Shown: piece after piece, positions 43,240-51,032 of the stretch
How the letters are laid out: each line of letters opens with the position of its first letter
Numbering within the stretch: position 1 is the stretch's first letter
NCBI RefSeq assembly: GCF_018141525.1
Contig: NZ_CP064655.1
Coordinates: 682,001 to 746,000 of the forward strand
Direction of reading: 5' to 3'
DNA from: Miltoncostaea marina
GTDB lineage: Bacteria; Actinomycetota; Thermoleophilia; Miltoncostaeales; Miltoncostaeaceae
Length of the DNA stretch: 64,000 nucleotides
Notes under the pieces: model-generated
Seen by the model: only the letters and a program-made list of their open reading frames with translations
What the model was told of the DNA's origin: nothing
The model's database searches: none
Made by a program: the position numbers and the translations under genes

Positions 43240-43245
43240 TAGGAT
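43240..43245 (+). promoter_or_regulatory. -10 box TAGGAT, leaderless start of ytoQ-like gene
   Basis: TAGGAT ends 6 nt before the GTG at 43252, matching the leaderless pattern. Confidence 0.5.
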
Positions 43246-43251
43246 GCCGCG

Positions 43252-43704
43252 GTGCCCTGGCAGGTCCACCTCTCAGGCGAGATCCACTCGGACTGGCGCG
43301 AGCGCATCGAGCAGGGCGCGGCGGCAGCCGGCCTGGACGTCGTGTTCACCGCCCCGGTGACCGACCACGCGGCATCCGACGCGGCCGGCACGGCGGTCTT
43401 CGGCGACCAGGGGCGCCCCTTCTGGGACGACCACGTCGGGGCCGGCGTCAACGCGATCCGCACGCGGATCCTCATCGAGCGGGCGGACGTGGTCGTGGTG
43501 CGGTTCGGCGAGCGCTACCGGCAGTGGAACGCCGCCTTCGACGCCGGCTACGCGGCCGCGCTCGGCACGCCGCTGATCACCCTGCACCCGCCCGAGCACG
43601 ACCACGCGCTGAAGGAGGTCGACCGCGCGGCGCTGGCCGTCGCGCGCGAGCCCGAGCAGGTGGTCGAGGTGCTGCGCTACGCGCTGGGGGACGCGCCGGC
43701 GTAG
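43252..43704 (+). CDS. YtoQ family protein
   Basis: A 150-residue protein matching the YtoQ family: WQVHLSGEIHSDWRERIEQG at the start, TAPVTDHAASDAAG, IRTRILIERADVVVVRFGERYRQWNAAFDAGYAAALG and ITLHPPEHDHALKEVDRAA. The fold resembles nucleoside deoxyribosyltransferases, and the family function is not established. GTG start at 43252 with a -10-like TAGGAT 6 nt upstream. A hairpin terminator follows. Confidence 0.87.
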   Translation: MPWQVHLSGEIHSDWRERIEQGAAAAGLDVVFTAPVTDHAASDAAGTAVFGDQGRPFWDDHVGAGVNAIRTRILIERADVVVVRFGERYRQWNAAFDAGYAAALGTPLITLHPPEHDHALKEVDRAALAVAREPEQVVEVLRYALGDAPA

Positions 43705-43731
43705 CCGCCGCGGCACCGGGTCGTCCGGTCG

Positions 43732-43757
43732 CCCCGGCCGGCCGCGGGCGGCCGGGG
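43732..43757 (+). terminator. hairpin terminator after ytoQ-like gene
   Basis: CCCCGGCCG (43732-43740) pairs with CGGCCGGGG (43749-43757) around an 8-nt loop, 27 bp after the stop codon. Confidence 0.6.
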
Positions 43758-44184
43758 TGGGGAGAGGTTCGCCCTGCCGATCCCGCCCCGCTCGCGAGGG
43801 GGGTGGCCGGTGGTCAACCGCGGGCGGCCGGCCCGCGCGCCGGCGCCGCGTGACCGCGACCGCCACCGTCGCGGACCCGGCCGGCGGCCGAGGCGGTGGG
43901 CGACGCCGGGGCGGGGGCTGGAGCCGGCCCGGCGGCGCGGCTCCGCCGTCTCCGCCGCGGCTGGGGGAGGTCCTCCCCGGCTGGGCGCCCCTGTGCGCGA
44001 CGAGGCGCGACGTCGTCGTCGCGGCCCTCCGTGCGGCCCGGCGGCAGGGCGCGCCGGCCCTCGCGCGGCGCGCGGCCGCGACCCTGCGCCCGCGACCCTG
44101 CGGCCTCGTTGGCGCAGGGTCGCCCCGGGCGGGCCCGCGGCCTGACCGACGCCCGGGCCGGGCGGCGCGGCGGGCAGCGCGCTG
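43758..44184. other. gene-poor intergenic stretch
   Basis: About 430 bp of extreme GC content between the terminator and the arsR promoter. Open frames exist on both strands but have arginine/glycine/proline-rich low-complexity translations and no recognisable domain. I do not call a gene here. Confidence 0.5.
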
Positions 44185-44217
44185 TTGCAGCACAACCACA
44201 CGGTGGTACAGTTGTGC
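44185..44217 (+). promoter_or_regulatory. arsR promoter with overlapping operator
   Basis: TTGCAG (44185-44190), a 16-bp spacer and TACAGT (44207-44212) form a promoter ending 7 nt before the ATG, so the transcript is probably leaderless. A perfect inverted repeat, GCACAAC (44190-44196) and GTTGTGC (44211-44217), spans it. A smaller dyad, ACCAC-ACG-GTGGT (44195-44207), lies nested inside. A dimeric ArsR repressor bound here would block the promoter. Confidence 0.6.
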
Positions 44218-44219
44218 GC

Positions 44220-44573
44220 ATGACCGAACCAGTCGCGATCCCACACCCCCTCCCGGAGCCGCTCGTCGAGCTCATCGCGCAGCGCTTCCGGGTGATCGGC
44301 GAGCCCATGCGCATCCGCCTGCTCGACGCGCTGCGCGACGGGCCGCGCACCGTCAACGAGCTCACCGAGGCGCTCGGCGCCACCCAGCAGAACGTCTCCA
44401 AGCACGTCGGCGTGCTGGCGCAGGCCGGCATCGTCGCCCGTCGGCGGGACGGCAACCGCGTCCGCTGCTCGATCGCCGACGACACCATCTTCGAGCTCTG
44501 CGAGCTGGTCTGCGGCGGCCTGCGCCGGCAGGTCGCCGAGCTCGACGAGCTGCTCGCCGGGGGTGCCGCATGA
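44220..44573 (+). CDS. ArsR/SmtB-family repressor of the sulfur operon
   Basis: A 117-residue winged-helix regulator. The recognition region is TVNELTEALGATQQNVSKHVGVLAQAGIVARRRDGNRVRCSI at residues 44-85. The genes it heads (rhodanese, persulfide dioxygenase, sulfite-type exporter, OsmC) are those controlled by persulfide-sensing BigR/SqrR-type ArsR proteins. The cysteines differ, though: only Cys83, Cys94 and Cys98, all in the C-terminal half, with no early Cys corresponding to the usual pair. It may sense by Cys94/Cys98 or by another ligand. The operator over its own promoter implies autoregulation. The stop overlaps the next ATG. Confidence 0.87.
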   Translation: MTEPVAIPHPLPEPLVELIAQRFRVIGEPMRIRLLDALRDGPRTVNELTEALGATQQNVSKHVGVLAQAGIVARRRDGNRVRCSIADDTIFELCELVCGGLRRQVAELDELLAGGAA

Positions 44574-44824
44574 GCGCCCCCTGCGCCCCGTCCGGCGGCC
44601 CGCGCATCGAGCGCCTGCTGTTCGCGCTGGCCGGCACGGTCACGCTGGCGAGCGTGGCCCTCGCCGTCCTCGTGACGCCGTGGTTCCTGCTGCTGACCGT
44701 GTTCGTCGGCCTCAACCAGTGGCTGTACGCCGCGGTCGGCGCCTGCCCCGCCTCCCTCATCCTCACGCGGCTCCTCGGTGCGGGGGCCGCCCCCCGCACT
44801 CCGCCCACCTCCCAGCCCAGGTGA
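44570..44824 (+). CDS. DUF2892 (YgaP-like) membrane protein
   Basis: An 84-residue protein with two membrane helices around residues 14-35 and 38-58. The following ACPASLILTRLLG matches the conserved C-P segment of DUF2892. This domain is fused to or found beside rhodaneses, as in YgaP, and is thought to anchor sulfur-transfer proteins at the membrane. Here it lies in the same operon as two rhodanese proteins. The ATG overlaps the arsR stop (ATGA), and its own stop overlaps the start region of the transporter gene (GTGATG). Confidence 0.82.
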   Translation: MSAPCAPSGGPRIERLLFALAGTVTLASVALAVLVTPWFLLLTVFVGLNQWLYAAVGACPASLILTRLLGAGAAPRTPPTSQPR

Positions 44825-46947
44825 TGCCGATGTCGTCCTCCGCCTCCTACGGTCCGATCGGCCGCCTCGGCCGATGGACCGCGAGCCACTTCCGCCTCGT
44901 CGCCATCGCCTGGGCGGTGATCGCCGTCGGCCTCGGCGTGGTCGCGCCGAGGGCCGAGCACGCCCTGTCCGGCGCCGGCTGGGAGGCCGCCGGGTCCGAG
45001 TCGCTCAGCGTGCGCGAGACCGTCGACCGCGAGTTCGGCGGCCTGTCGTCGTCGGCGCTGATGGTCGTCGTGCACTCCGACGAGGCGACCGTCGCCGACC
45101 CCGCCTTCCGGTCGGTCGTCGCCGAGGCCCAGCGGACGCTGGCCGCCGACCCCCGGGTGACCGAGGTCGTGCCGCCGCGGCCGGGGCAGTCGATCTCGCG
45201 CGACGGGCACACCGCCGTCATCCAGGCGGGCGCCGGCACCGACTCCAACGAGATGGTGCGCGCCGCGGACGACCTCAAGGGGCCGCTCGCCGCGCTGCCG
45301 GCCGACGGCGTGCAGGTCTCCCTGACCGGCGCGTCCGGCATGTGGTCGGACTTCAACGAGGCCAACAAGGCCGCGATGATGACGTCCGAGCTGATCTCCT
45401 GGCCGGTGACCCTCGGCATCCTCCTGCTGGCCTTCGGCTCGCTCGTGGCCGCCGGCCTGCCGCTGATGCTCACCATCCTCGGCCTGGTCGCGTCGGCCGG
45501 CTCGCTGTACCTGGGCACCCAGCTCATGGACATCTCGATCTGGGCGATGAACTTCGCGCTGATGTTCGCGCTCGCGCTGGGCATCGACTACGCGCTGTTC
45601 ATCGTCTACCGCTTCCGCGGGGCGTTCTTCGGCTCGGAGGAGCCCGTCGAGGACGCCGTGGCCGAGACCATGGACACGGCCGGCAAGGCGGTCCTGTTCT
45701 CCGGGCTCACCGTGCTGATCTCGCTGAGCGCGGTGCTGCTCGTGCCGTCGCCCGCCTTCCGCTCGATGGCGCTCGGCATCATGCTCTCGGTCATCTTCAT
45801 CCTGGCGGCGACGCTGACGCTGCTGCCGGCGGTGCTCGCGAAGCTGGGCTCGCGGGTGGACAAGCTCTCGCTGCCGTGGGTGCACTCGGGCGAGCACCGC
45901 TCGCCCAGGTTCGCCGCCTGGGGCGAGCGGCTGTGGCGCCGTCCGGTCGCCTACGGCGCGGCGGCGGTCGTCGCCCTGGTCGCGCTGAGCATCCCGGTGT
46001 TCGGGCTGCAGACCGGCATGCCGTCCATCAAGGTCGTGCCCGAGGGCGACGGCTCCCGGGTCGCCTACGCCCAGGTGCAGGACGCCTTCGGCCCCGGCGC
46101 GCCCGGCTCCCTGCAGATCGTCGCGCCGGCGGCCGACGCGCAGCGGGTCGCCGCGGTCGCCCGGTCCGACGAGGGCGTGGCCCAGGTGATGCCCGCCATG
46201 TCCGGGCGCGGCGGCAGCGTGATGGTCCAGGTCGTGCCGCGGCACGACCCGTCGGACCCGGCGGTCGGCGCGACCATCGACCGCCTCCGCGACCAGCTGC
46301 CCGAGGGCGCGCTCGTCGGCGGCGCGGTGGCCGAGAACCACGACCTCGAGGGGGCGCTCGCCGCGAAGACGCCGCTCGTGATCGGCGTCGTGCTCGCGCT
46401 CGGCTTCCTGCTGCTGCTGGTCGCGTTGCAGGCGCCGATCCTCGCCGCGGTCGGCGTGGTGACGAACCTGCTGGCGGTCGGCGCGGCGTTCGGCGTCGCC
46501 CGGCTGATCTTCCAGGAGGGGCACCTGGCCGGCCTGCTCGGCCTGGAGCCGCAGGGCTTCCTCAACGCCTGGGCGCCGGTGTTCTTCTTCGCGATGGTCT
46601 TCGCCATCTCGATGGACTACACGGTGTTCCTGCTCTCCTCGGCCAAGGAGCACTGGGACCGCAGCAAGGACCCGCGCGAGGCCATGGTCGGCGGCGTCGC
46701 CCACTCCGGGCGCGTCGTCTTCGCCGCCGCCGCCGTGATGGTCGCCGTGTTCTTCACCTTCGCGCTGAGCGGCCCGCTGCCGCCGAAGGAGATGGGCGTC
46801 ATCCTCGGCATCGCGGTCCTGCTCGACGCCCTGCTGGTGCGCCTGCTGCTCGTGCCGGTCGCCCTGCGGCTGCTGGGCCGGTGGGCGTGGTGGATGCCCA
46901 GGTCGCTCAGCCGCGTCCTGCCCGACGTCCGCTTCGGGCACGCGTGA
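44824..46947 (+). CDS. MMPL/RND-family transporter
   Basis: A 707-residue MMPL-type transporter with the usual duplicated plan. A first helix (about 25-45) is followed by an extracytoplasmic domain and helices clustered around 190-365 including the GIDYALFIVYRFR motif. The second half repeats this, with its cluster around 520-695 and the matching SMDYTVFLLSSAKEH motif. The Asp-Tyr pairs are the proton-relay positions. Such proteins usually export lipids or small molecules; its presence inside a persulfide operon is unusual. Start is ATG at 44824 or the GTG one codon earlier, both overlapping the upstream stop. The stop overlaps the rhodanese ATG. Confidence 0.9.
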   Translation: MPMSSSASYGPIGRLGRWTASHFRLVAIAWAVIAVGLGVVAPRAEHALSGAGWEAAGSESLSVRETVDREFGGLSSSALMVVVHSDEATVADPAFRSVVAEAQRTLAADPRVTEVVPPRPGQSISRDGHTAVIQAGAGTDSNEMVRAADDLKGPLAALPADGVQVSLTGASGMWSDFNEANKAAMMTSELISWPVTLGILLLAFGSLVAAGLPLMLTILGLVASAGSLYLGTQLMDISIWAMNFALMFALALGIDYALFIVYRFRGAFFGSEEPVEDAVAETMDTAGKAVLFSGLTVLISLSAVLLVPSPAFRSMALGIMLSVIFILAATLTLLPAVLAKLGSRVDKLSLPWVHSGEHRSPRFAAWGERLWRRPVAYGAAAVVALVALSIPVFGLQTGMPSIKVVPEGDGSRVAYAQVQDAFGPGAPGSLQIVAPAADAQRVAAVARSDEGVAQVMPAMSGRGGSVMVQVVPRHDPSDPAVGATIDRLRDQLPEGALVGGAVAENHDLEGALAAKTPLVIGVVLALGFLLLLVALQAPILAAVGVVTNLLAVGAAFGVARLIFQEGHLAGLLGLEPQGFLNAWAPVFFFAMVFAISMDYTVFLLSSAKEHWDRSKDPREAMVGGVAHSGRVVFAAAAVMVAVFFTFALSGPLPPKEMGVILGIAVLLDALLVRLLLVPVALRLLGRWAWWMPRSLSRVLPDVRFGHA

Positions 46948-47285
46948 TGGGGCTGTTCACGCGCGGCCACTCGATCGACGTCGTCGAGGCCTCGGCCGGG
47001 CAGCGGTCCGGCCGGCTGGTCCTGGTCGACGTCCGCGAGCCCTCCGAGCGGGCGCGGGGCGCGGCGCCCGGATCGCGGCATCTGCCGCTCGGCCGGCTCG
47101 AGGAGGGCCTCGGCCGGCTGCCGGCCGACCGCCCCGTCGCGTTCATCTGCCAGAGCGGCCGCCGCTCGGCGATGGCCGCGGCGCTCGCGCGGCGCGTCGG
47201 TCTGGACGCCCGCAACGTGTCCGGCGGCATGCGGGCCTGGGAGCGCCACGGCCTGGACACGACCGTCCCCGGGGAGGCCCGATGA
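46947..47285 (+). CDS. single-domain rhodanese
   Basis: A 112-residue rhodanese (sulfurtransferase). LVLVDVREPSERARG is the start of the fold. The active loop FICQSGRRSAMAA has the persulfide-carrying Cys near residue 71, and NVSGGMRAWERHG is the typical C-terminal block. It would pass sulfane sulfur between thiols, probably to or from the persulfide dioxygenase encoded next. Both ends overlap neighbouring genes by 1-4 nt, so it is tightly co-translated. There is no membrane anchor; DUF2892 may supply one. Confidence 0.92.
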   Translation: MGLFTRGHSIDVVEASAGQRSGRLVLVDVREPSERARGAAPGSRHLPLGRLEEGLGRLPADRPVAFICQSGRRSAMAAALARRVGLDARNVSGGMRAWERHGLDTTVPGEAR

Positions 47286-48676
47286 TCTTCCGCCAGCTCA
47301 CGCACGACGACCTCGGCTGCGCCAGCTACCTCATCGGCGACGAGGAGGCCGGCGTCGCCGCGGTCGTCGACCCCAGGCTCGACATCGACGAGTACCTGCG
47401 CCTGGCCCGCTACCTCGGCGTGCGCATCGAGCACGTCCTCGAGACCCACAACCACGCGGACCACGTCTCGGGGCACGGGCGGCTGGTCGCCGCGACCGGC
47501 GCGACCATCCACATCCACCGCGACGCGGCGCCCGACTACGACCACGAGCCGTTCGACGACGGCTGGGAGCTGCGCATCGGCGCGCTGACCGTCCGCGCGC
47601 TGCACACGCCCGGGCACCGCCCCGAGCACACCGCGTTCGCGCTCATCGACAGGGCGCGCTCGGACGAGCCGTGGGCGGTGCTGACCGGCGACACGCTGTT
47701 CGTCGGCGACATCGCCCGCCCCGACCTCGCCGTCGACACGGAGGAGGGCGCGCGCGGCATCTTCCACTCCCTCCACGACACGCTCATGCGCCTGCCCGAC
47801 ACCGCCGAGGTCTGGCCGGGGCACCTCGGCGGGTCGCTCTGCGGCGGACCGGGCATGGACCTCAAGGTGGCCTCGACGATCGGCTTCGAGCGCGCCAACC
47901 AGGAGCTGCTGCGCATCGCCGACGAGGACGAGTTCGTCGAGCGGACGACCTCGGCGCTCGGCCCGCAGCCGCCGAACTTCCGCAACATCGTCGCGCTCAA
48001 CCGCGGCCCGCTGGTGAAGGAGTCCGTCGAGGCGCACCCGCTCACGCCGCGGCAGGTGCGGCAGGCGCGGGCGGACGGGGCCCTGGTGGTCGACGTGCGC
48101 ACCGAGCGGCAGTTCGACGAGGCCCACATCCCGGGGGCGGTGTCCATCACCGCCCGCCGCGCCGGGTTCGGCTCGAAGCTGGCGTGGCTGGCGCGGCCCG
48201 AGCAGCCGCTCGTGCTGGTCGGCCGCGACGACGGCGACGCCGTCGCGGCCGCCCACCTCGCCGGCGCCGTCGGCCTGCGGAACGTCGCGGGCTACCTGGC
48301 CGGCGGCATGACCTCGTGGCGCGAGGAGACGCTCGACGTGGAGCGGACGGAGCGGATGACCGTGCCGGAGCTGCACGAGCGCTGGGAGCGCGACCGCGAC
48401 GGGCTGCAGATCCTGGACGTCCGGGAGCGCAGCGAGTGGGACGACGGGCACATCCCCGGCTCCGTCCACCGGCCCTACCACGACATCCGCGGCGTGCCGG
48501 AGGGCATCGACCCCGCCGGGCCGGTCGCGGTCGTCTGCGGCTCGGGCCAGCGCTCCGCCGTGGCCGCGAGCCTGCTGCAGGCCCTCGGCGCAGGGCGGGT
48601 CATCCACGTCGTCGACGGCGGCGTTCCGCTGTGGGAGCGCGAGGGCTGGCCGACCGAGCGGTCCGTGACGAGCTGA
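47282..48676 (+). CDS. MBL-fold persulfide dioxygenase-like protein with two rhodanese domains
   Basis: A 464-residue paralogue of the protein at 37,793, very close along its whole length by eye. The metal motif is THNHADHVSGH (Asn replaces the paralogue's second Thr, but the three His and Asp remain). GDTLFVGDIARPDL and WPGHLGGSLCG follow. Of the two rhodanese domains, the first lacks Cys (VLVGRDDGDAV) and the second has it (VVCGSGQRSA). It would oxidise a low-molecular-weight thiol persulfide to sulfite plus thiol, the central step of the operon. ATG at 47282 overlaps the rhodanese stop (ATGA). Confidence 0.92.
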   Translation: MIFRQLTHDDLGCASYLIGDEEAGVAAVVDPRLDIDEYLRLARYLGVRIEHVLETHNHADHVSGHGRLVAATGATIHIHRDAAPDYDHEPFDDGWELRIGALTVRALHTPGHRPEHTAFALIDRARSDEPWAVLTGDTLFVGDIARPDLAVDTEEGARGIFHSLHDTLMRLPDTAEVWPGHLGGSLCGGPGMDLKVASTIGFERANQELLRIADEDEFVERTTSALGPQPPNFRNIVALNRGPLVKESVEAHPLTPRQVRQARADGALVVDVRTERQFDEAHIPGAVSITARRAGFGSKLAWLARPEQPLVLVGRDDGDAVAAAHLAGAVGLRNVAGYLAGGMTSWREETLDVERTERMTVPELHERWERDRDGLQILDVRERSEWDDGHIPGSVHRPYHDIRGVPEGIDPAGPVAVVCGSGQRSAVAASLLQALGAGRVIHVVDGGVPLWEREGWPTERSVTS

Positions 48677-48681
48677 CCGGC

Positions 48682-49476
48682 GTGCTGCTGGCCATCCCGT
48701 TCGGGCTCGCGATGGGGTTGGCCGTCGGCACGCTCGGGGGCGGCGGGTCCGTGCTCGCCGTCCCCATCCTGGTCTACGTCCTCGACCAGAGCGTCCCCGA
48801 GGCGACCACCGCCTCGCTCCTGGTGGTCGCCGTCGGCGCGGTCGCCGGCGGGCTGAGCCACGCGCGCGCCGGCCGCGTCTGCTGGCGCCACGCCGGCTCG
48901 TTCACCGCCGCGGCGGTGCCGGGCATCGCGCTCGGGACGCTCGCCGGCGAGGCCGTCGGCGGATCGCTGCTGCTCGGCGGCTTCGCCCTGGTGATGCTGG
49001 CCGCCGCGCACGCCACCTGGCGCAAGAGCGACGACCGGGGGCCGGAGCCCGACGGTCCCTGGGAGCGCACGGGCGCCTGCCCGCCGCTGCGCCTGCCGCG
49101 CGACATCGTCGCGGGGGCCGCGGTCGGGTTCCTCACCGGCCTGTTCGGCGTCGGCGGCGGGTTCCTGATCGTGCCGACGCTCGCGATCGCCCTCGCGTTC
49201 ACCATGCGCACCGCGGTCGGCACCTCGCTGGCGATCATCACCGCCACGTCGCTGCTCGGCCTCGGCGCCCACCTGATCGCCGGGCGCTCGGCCGACGCCG
49301 ACGTCACGACCGTCCTGGCGATCGCCTGCGCGGCCGGGGCCGTGGCCGGCGCCTCGATCGCCGGCCGCATCCCGCAGCGGCTGCTCGGCCGCGGCTTCGC
49401 GCTGCTCGTGGTCGCCGTGGCCGCGTACCTGCTCGTCTCCGTGGCGTTCCTCGGCGGCCCGCCGGGCGCGTCCTGA
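48682..49476 (+). CDS. TauE/SafE family sulfite/anion exporter
   Basis: A 264-residue membrane protein with about eight helices in two repeats. Each repeat contains a glycine-rich signature: GLAVGTLGGGGSVLAVPILV near residue 10 and GFLTGLFGVGGGFLIVPTLA near residue 150. TauE/SafE proteins export sulfite, sulfoacetate or related anions, so it probably removes the sulfite made by the upstream persulfide dioxygenase. GTG at 48682 is the first good start, 5 bp after the previous stop. Confidence 0.88.
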   Translation: MLLAIPFGLAMGLAVGTLGGGGSVLAVPILVYVLDQSVPEATTASLLVVAVGAVAGGLSHARAGRVCWRHAGSFTAAAVPGIALGTLAGEAVGGSLLLGGFALVMLAAAHATWRKSDDRGPEPDGPWERTGACPPLRLPRDIVAGAAVGFLTGLFGVGGGFLIVPTLAIALAFTMRTAVGTSLAIITATSLLGLGAHLIAGRSADADVTTVLAIACAAGAVAGASIAGRIPQRLLGRGFALLVVAVAAYLLVSVAFLGGPPGAS

Positions 49477-49502
49477 ACTCCGACCACCCACCTGGAGGCA
49501 CC

Positions 49503-50021
49503 ATGCACAACGTCGACGTCGACGCCCTCAACGCGACCATCGCCAGGGCCACCGGCGATCCCGCCGCAGTCCGGCAGCCGGTGCGCTTCGAGGGCGAGTG
49601 GCAGACCGGCGGCGGCCCGCAGTTCACGGCGTCGATCCCCGTCCCGGGCGGCGACCCCGTCAGGTTCGAGGCCGACTTCCCGCCGCCCATGGGCGGCACC
49701 GGCTCGGCGCCCAACCCGCTCGCCTACTGCTTCTGGGGCGGCATGGCGTGCTACGCCATGACCTTCGCGCAGGAGGCCGCCCGCCAGGGCGTCGAGCTGC
49801 GGGGCCTGCGGGCGCGCGCGGAGGCCGAGGTCGACCAGTCGCGCGCGCTCGGCGTGACCGGCAACCCGCCGGTCGAGCGCATCGACTGGTACCTCGAGGT
49901 CGACGCCGACGCCCCCGCCGAGCGGCTGGAGGAGCTCAAGCGCCTGGCCGACGAGCGCTGCCCCGGCGCCTACTGCGTCCGCAACCCCGTCGAGCTCGCC
50001 ACCCACCTCGAGCGCGCCTGA
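49503..50021 (+). CDS. OsmC/Ohr-like protein
   Basis: A 172-residue OsmC-family protein, normally a thiol-dependent peroxidase homodimer. The first reactive-Cys region is GGMACYAMTFAQEAARQG near residue 84. The second conserved region, LADERCPGAYCVRNP, contains Cys in the usual C-terminal position plus one extra. OsmC-like proteins commonly end sulfur-oxidation operons such as this one. A clear GGAGG lies about 6 nt before the ATG, unlike the overlapping genes before it. It is the last gene of the operon. Confidence 0.87.
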   Translation: MHNVDVDALNATIARATGDPAAVRQPVRFEGEWQTGGGPQFTASIPVPGGDPVRFEADFPPPMGGTGSAPNPLAYCFWGGMACYAMTFAQEAARQGVELRGLRARAEAEVDQSRALGVTGNPPVERIDWYLEVDADAPAERLEELKRLADERCPGAYCVRNPVELATHLERA

Positions 50022-50050
50022 CGACGGGCCGCCCGCCGGGCGCGGCGCCG

Positions 50051-50494
50051 CTACATCGCCACGCCCGGCAGGCGGCTCGCCTGCTCGATCCAGCCCACGA
50101 GGAGCCCCTCGTCGATCTCGTCGTCCTCGTGGATGTCGAGGTAGCGCACCTCCTCGTGCCTCGACCGCTTCGGCGGCAGGGGGTCGAGCGAGGCGCCGCG
50201 CAGGAACTGCACCTGGACGTACCTCGTGTAGCAGCGGACGGCGAGGAACCACCCGTCCGCGTCCTCCGCGCCGTAGAAGGGCTGGTTCCACTTGACCGCC
50301 TTGCGGACCCCGGGCACCGCGCCGGCGATCAGCCCGTCGAGCCGCTCGCCGACCGCCCGCTTCCAGCCGGGCATCGCCGCGATGTAGGTCTGCACCGGCC
50401 CGTCGCCCTCGCCCTTCGGCACCTGGGGGTTGCCGCCGGAGAGCAGCTTCGGCCCGTCGGTGGACCGCTCGGCGGCGTCGTCGCGCTTCGGCAT
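50051..50494 (-). CDS. DUF1801 family protein
   Basis: A 147-residue protein of the DUF1801 (YdhG/YjbR-like) fold. PVQTYIAAMPGWKRAVGERLDGLIAGAVPGVRKAVKWNQPFYG is the family signature, followed by GWFLAVRCYTRYVQVQFLRGASLDP and a C-terminal RYLDIHEDDEIDEGLLVGWIEQA. The function is unknown. ATG at 50494. It is convergent with the OsmC gene. Confidence 0.87.
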   Translation of the reverse strand: MPKRDDAAERSTDGPKLLSGGNPQVPKGEGDGPVQTYIAAMPGWKRAVGERLDGLIAGAVPGVRKAVKWNQPFYGAEDADGWFLAVRCYTRYVQVQFLRGASLDPLPPKRSRHEEVRYLDIHEDDEIDEGLLVGWIEQASRLPGVAM

Positions 50495-50633
50495 GGCCTC
50501 CTCCGTCAGTCGCCGTGGCCGTCGCCCGGCGCCAGGGTGCCCTGGGGGCTCGACCCGGCGGCCCGGCCGTCACACCGTGGTGGTACCCGCGACTCCTCCG
50601 TCCCCGTGCGTGCCGCGGGACCGCCGCCGGCGG

Positions 50634-50903
50634 TCAGGGCCGGGGCATGCTCCGCATCGGCGCCGTCATCGGCAGGCCGCCCGGCATCCCGCCCGGCGGC
50701 CGGGCGCCCGGCGGGGCCGGGATCGGCGTCATCCCGCCCGGCCCGCTCCTGTCGAGCGTGATGGGGGTCGTCAGCGGCGCCGCGAAGACGCGCGGGGCGT
50801 CCTCGCCGCACTCCGGGCACGGGGCGCTGGAGGGCGCGGTGCCGAGCGGCAGGGTCAGCTCGAACACGCCGTCGCGCTCGCATCGGTAGTCGTAGCTCGC
50901 CAT
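50634..50903 (-). CDS. FmdB-type zinc-ribbon protein with an incomplete ribbon
   Basis: An 89-residue protein. The N-terminal 45 residues match the FmdB/CxxC_CXXC_SSSS family: ASYDYRCERDGVFELTLPLGTAPSSAPCPECGEDAPRVF. The first knuckle should be C-x2-C but reads C-E-R-D, so only three zinc-binding cysteines remain; an Asp may substitute as ligand. The rest is a Pro/Gly/Met-rich tail, probably disordered. ATG at 50903 chosen from the conserved start. Bases 50,904-51,032 hold no gene I recognise. Confidence 0.78.
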   Translation of the reverse strand: MASYDYRCERDGVFELTLPLGTAPSSAPCPECGEDAPRVFAAPLTTPITLDRSGPGGMTPIPAPPGARPPGGMPGGLPMTAPMRSMPRP

Positions 50904-51032
50904 GGGCGCCACCCTACCCGTCCGGCGGGCCGCCCGCAGGCGGGCCGCCGGACGCCCCGGTCCCGCCGGCCCGGCCGGGACGCGGCCGGCGCCCACCCGG
51001 GCCGGCCGCGCACCGGTCGCCGGCAGCGGGCT

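Noticed and set aside
43757-44219. Protein gene between the ytoQ-like gene and arsR
   Set aside because: Open frames exist but are low-complexity, have no recognisable domain and lie between a terminator and a promoter.
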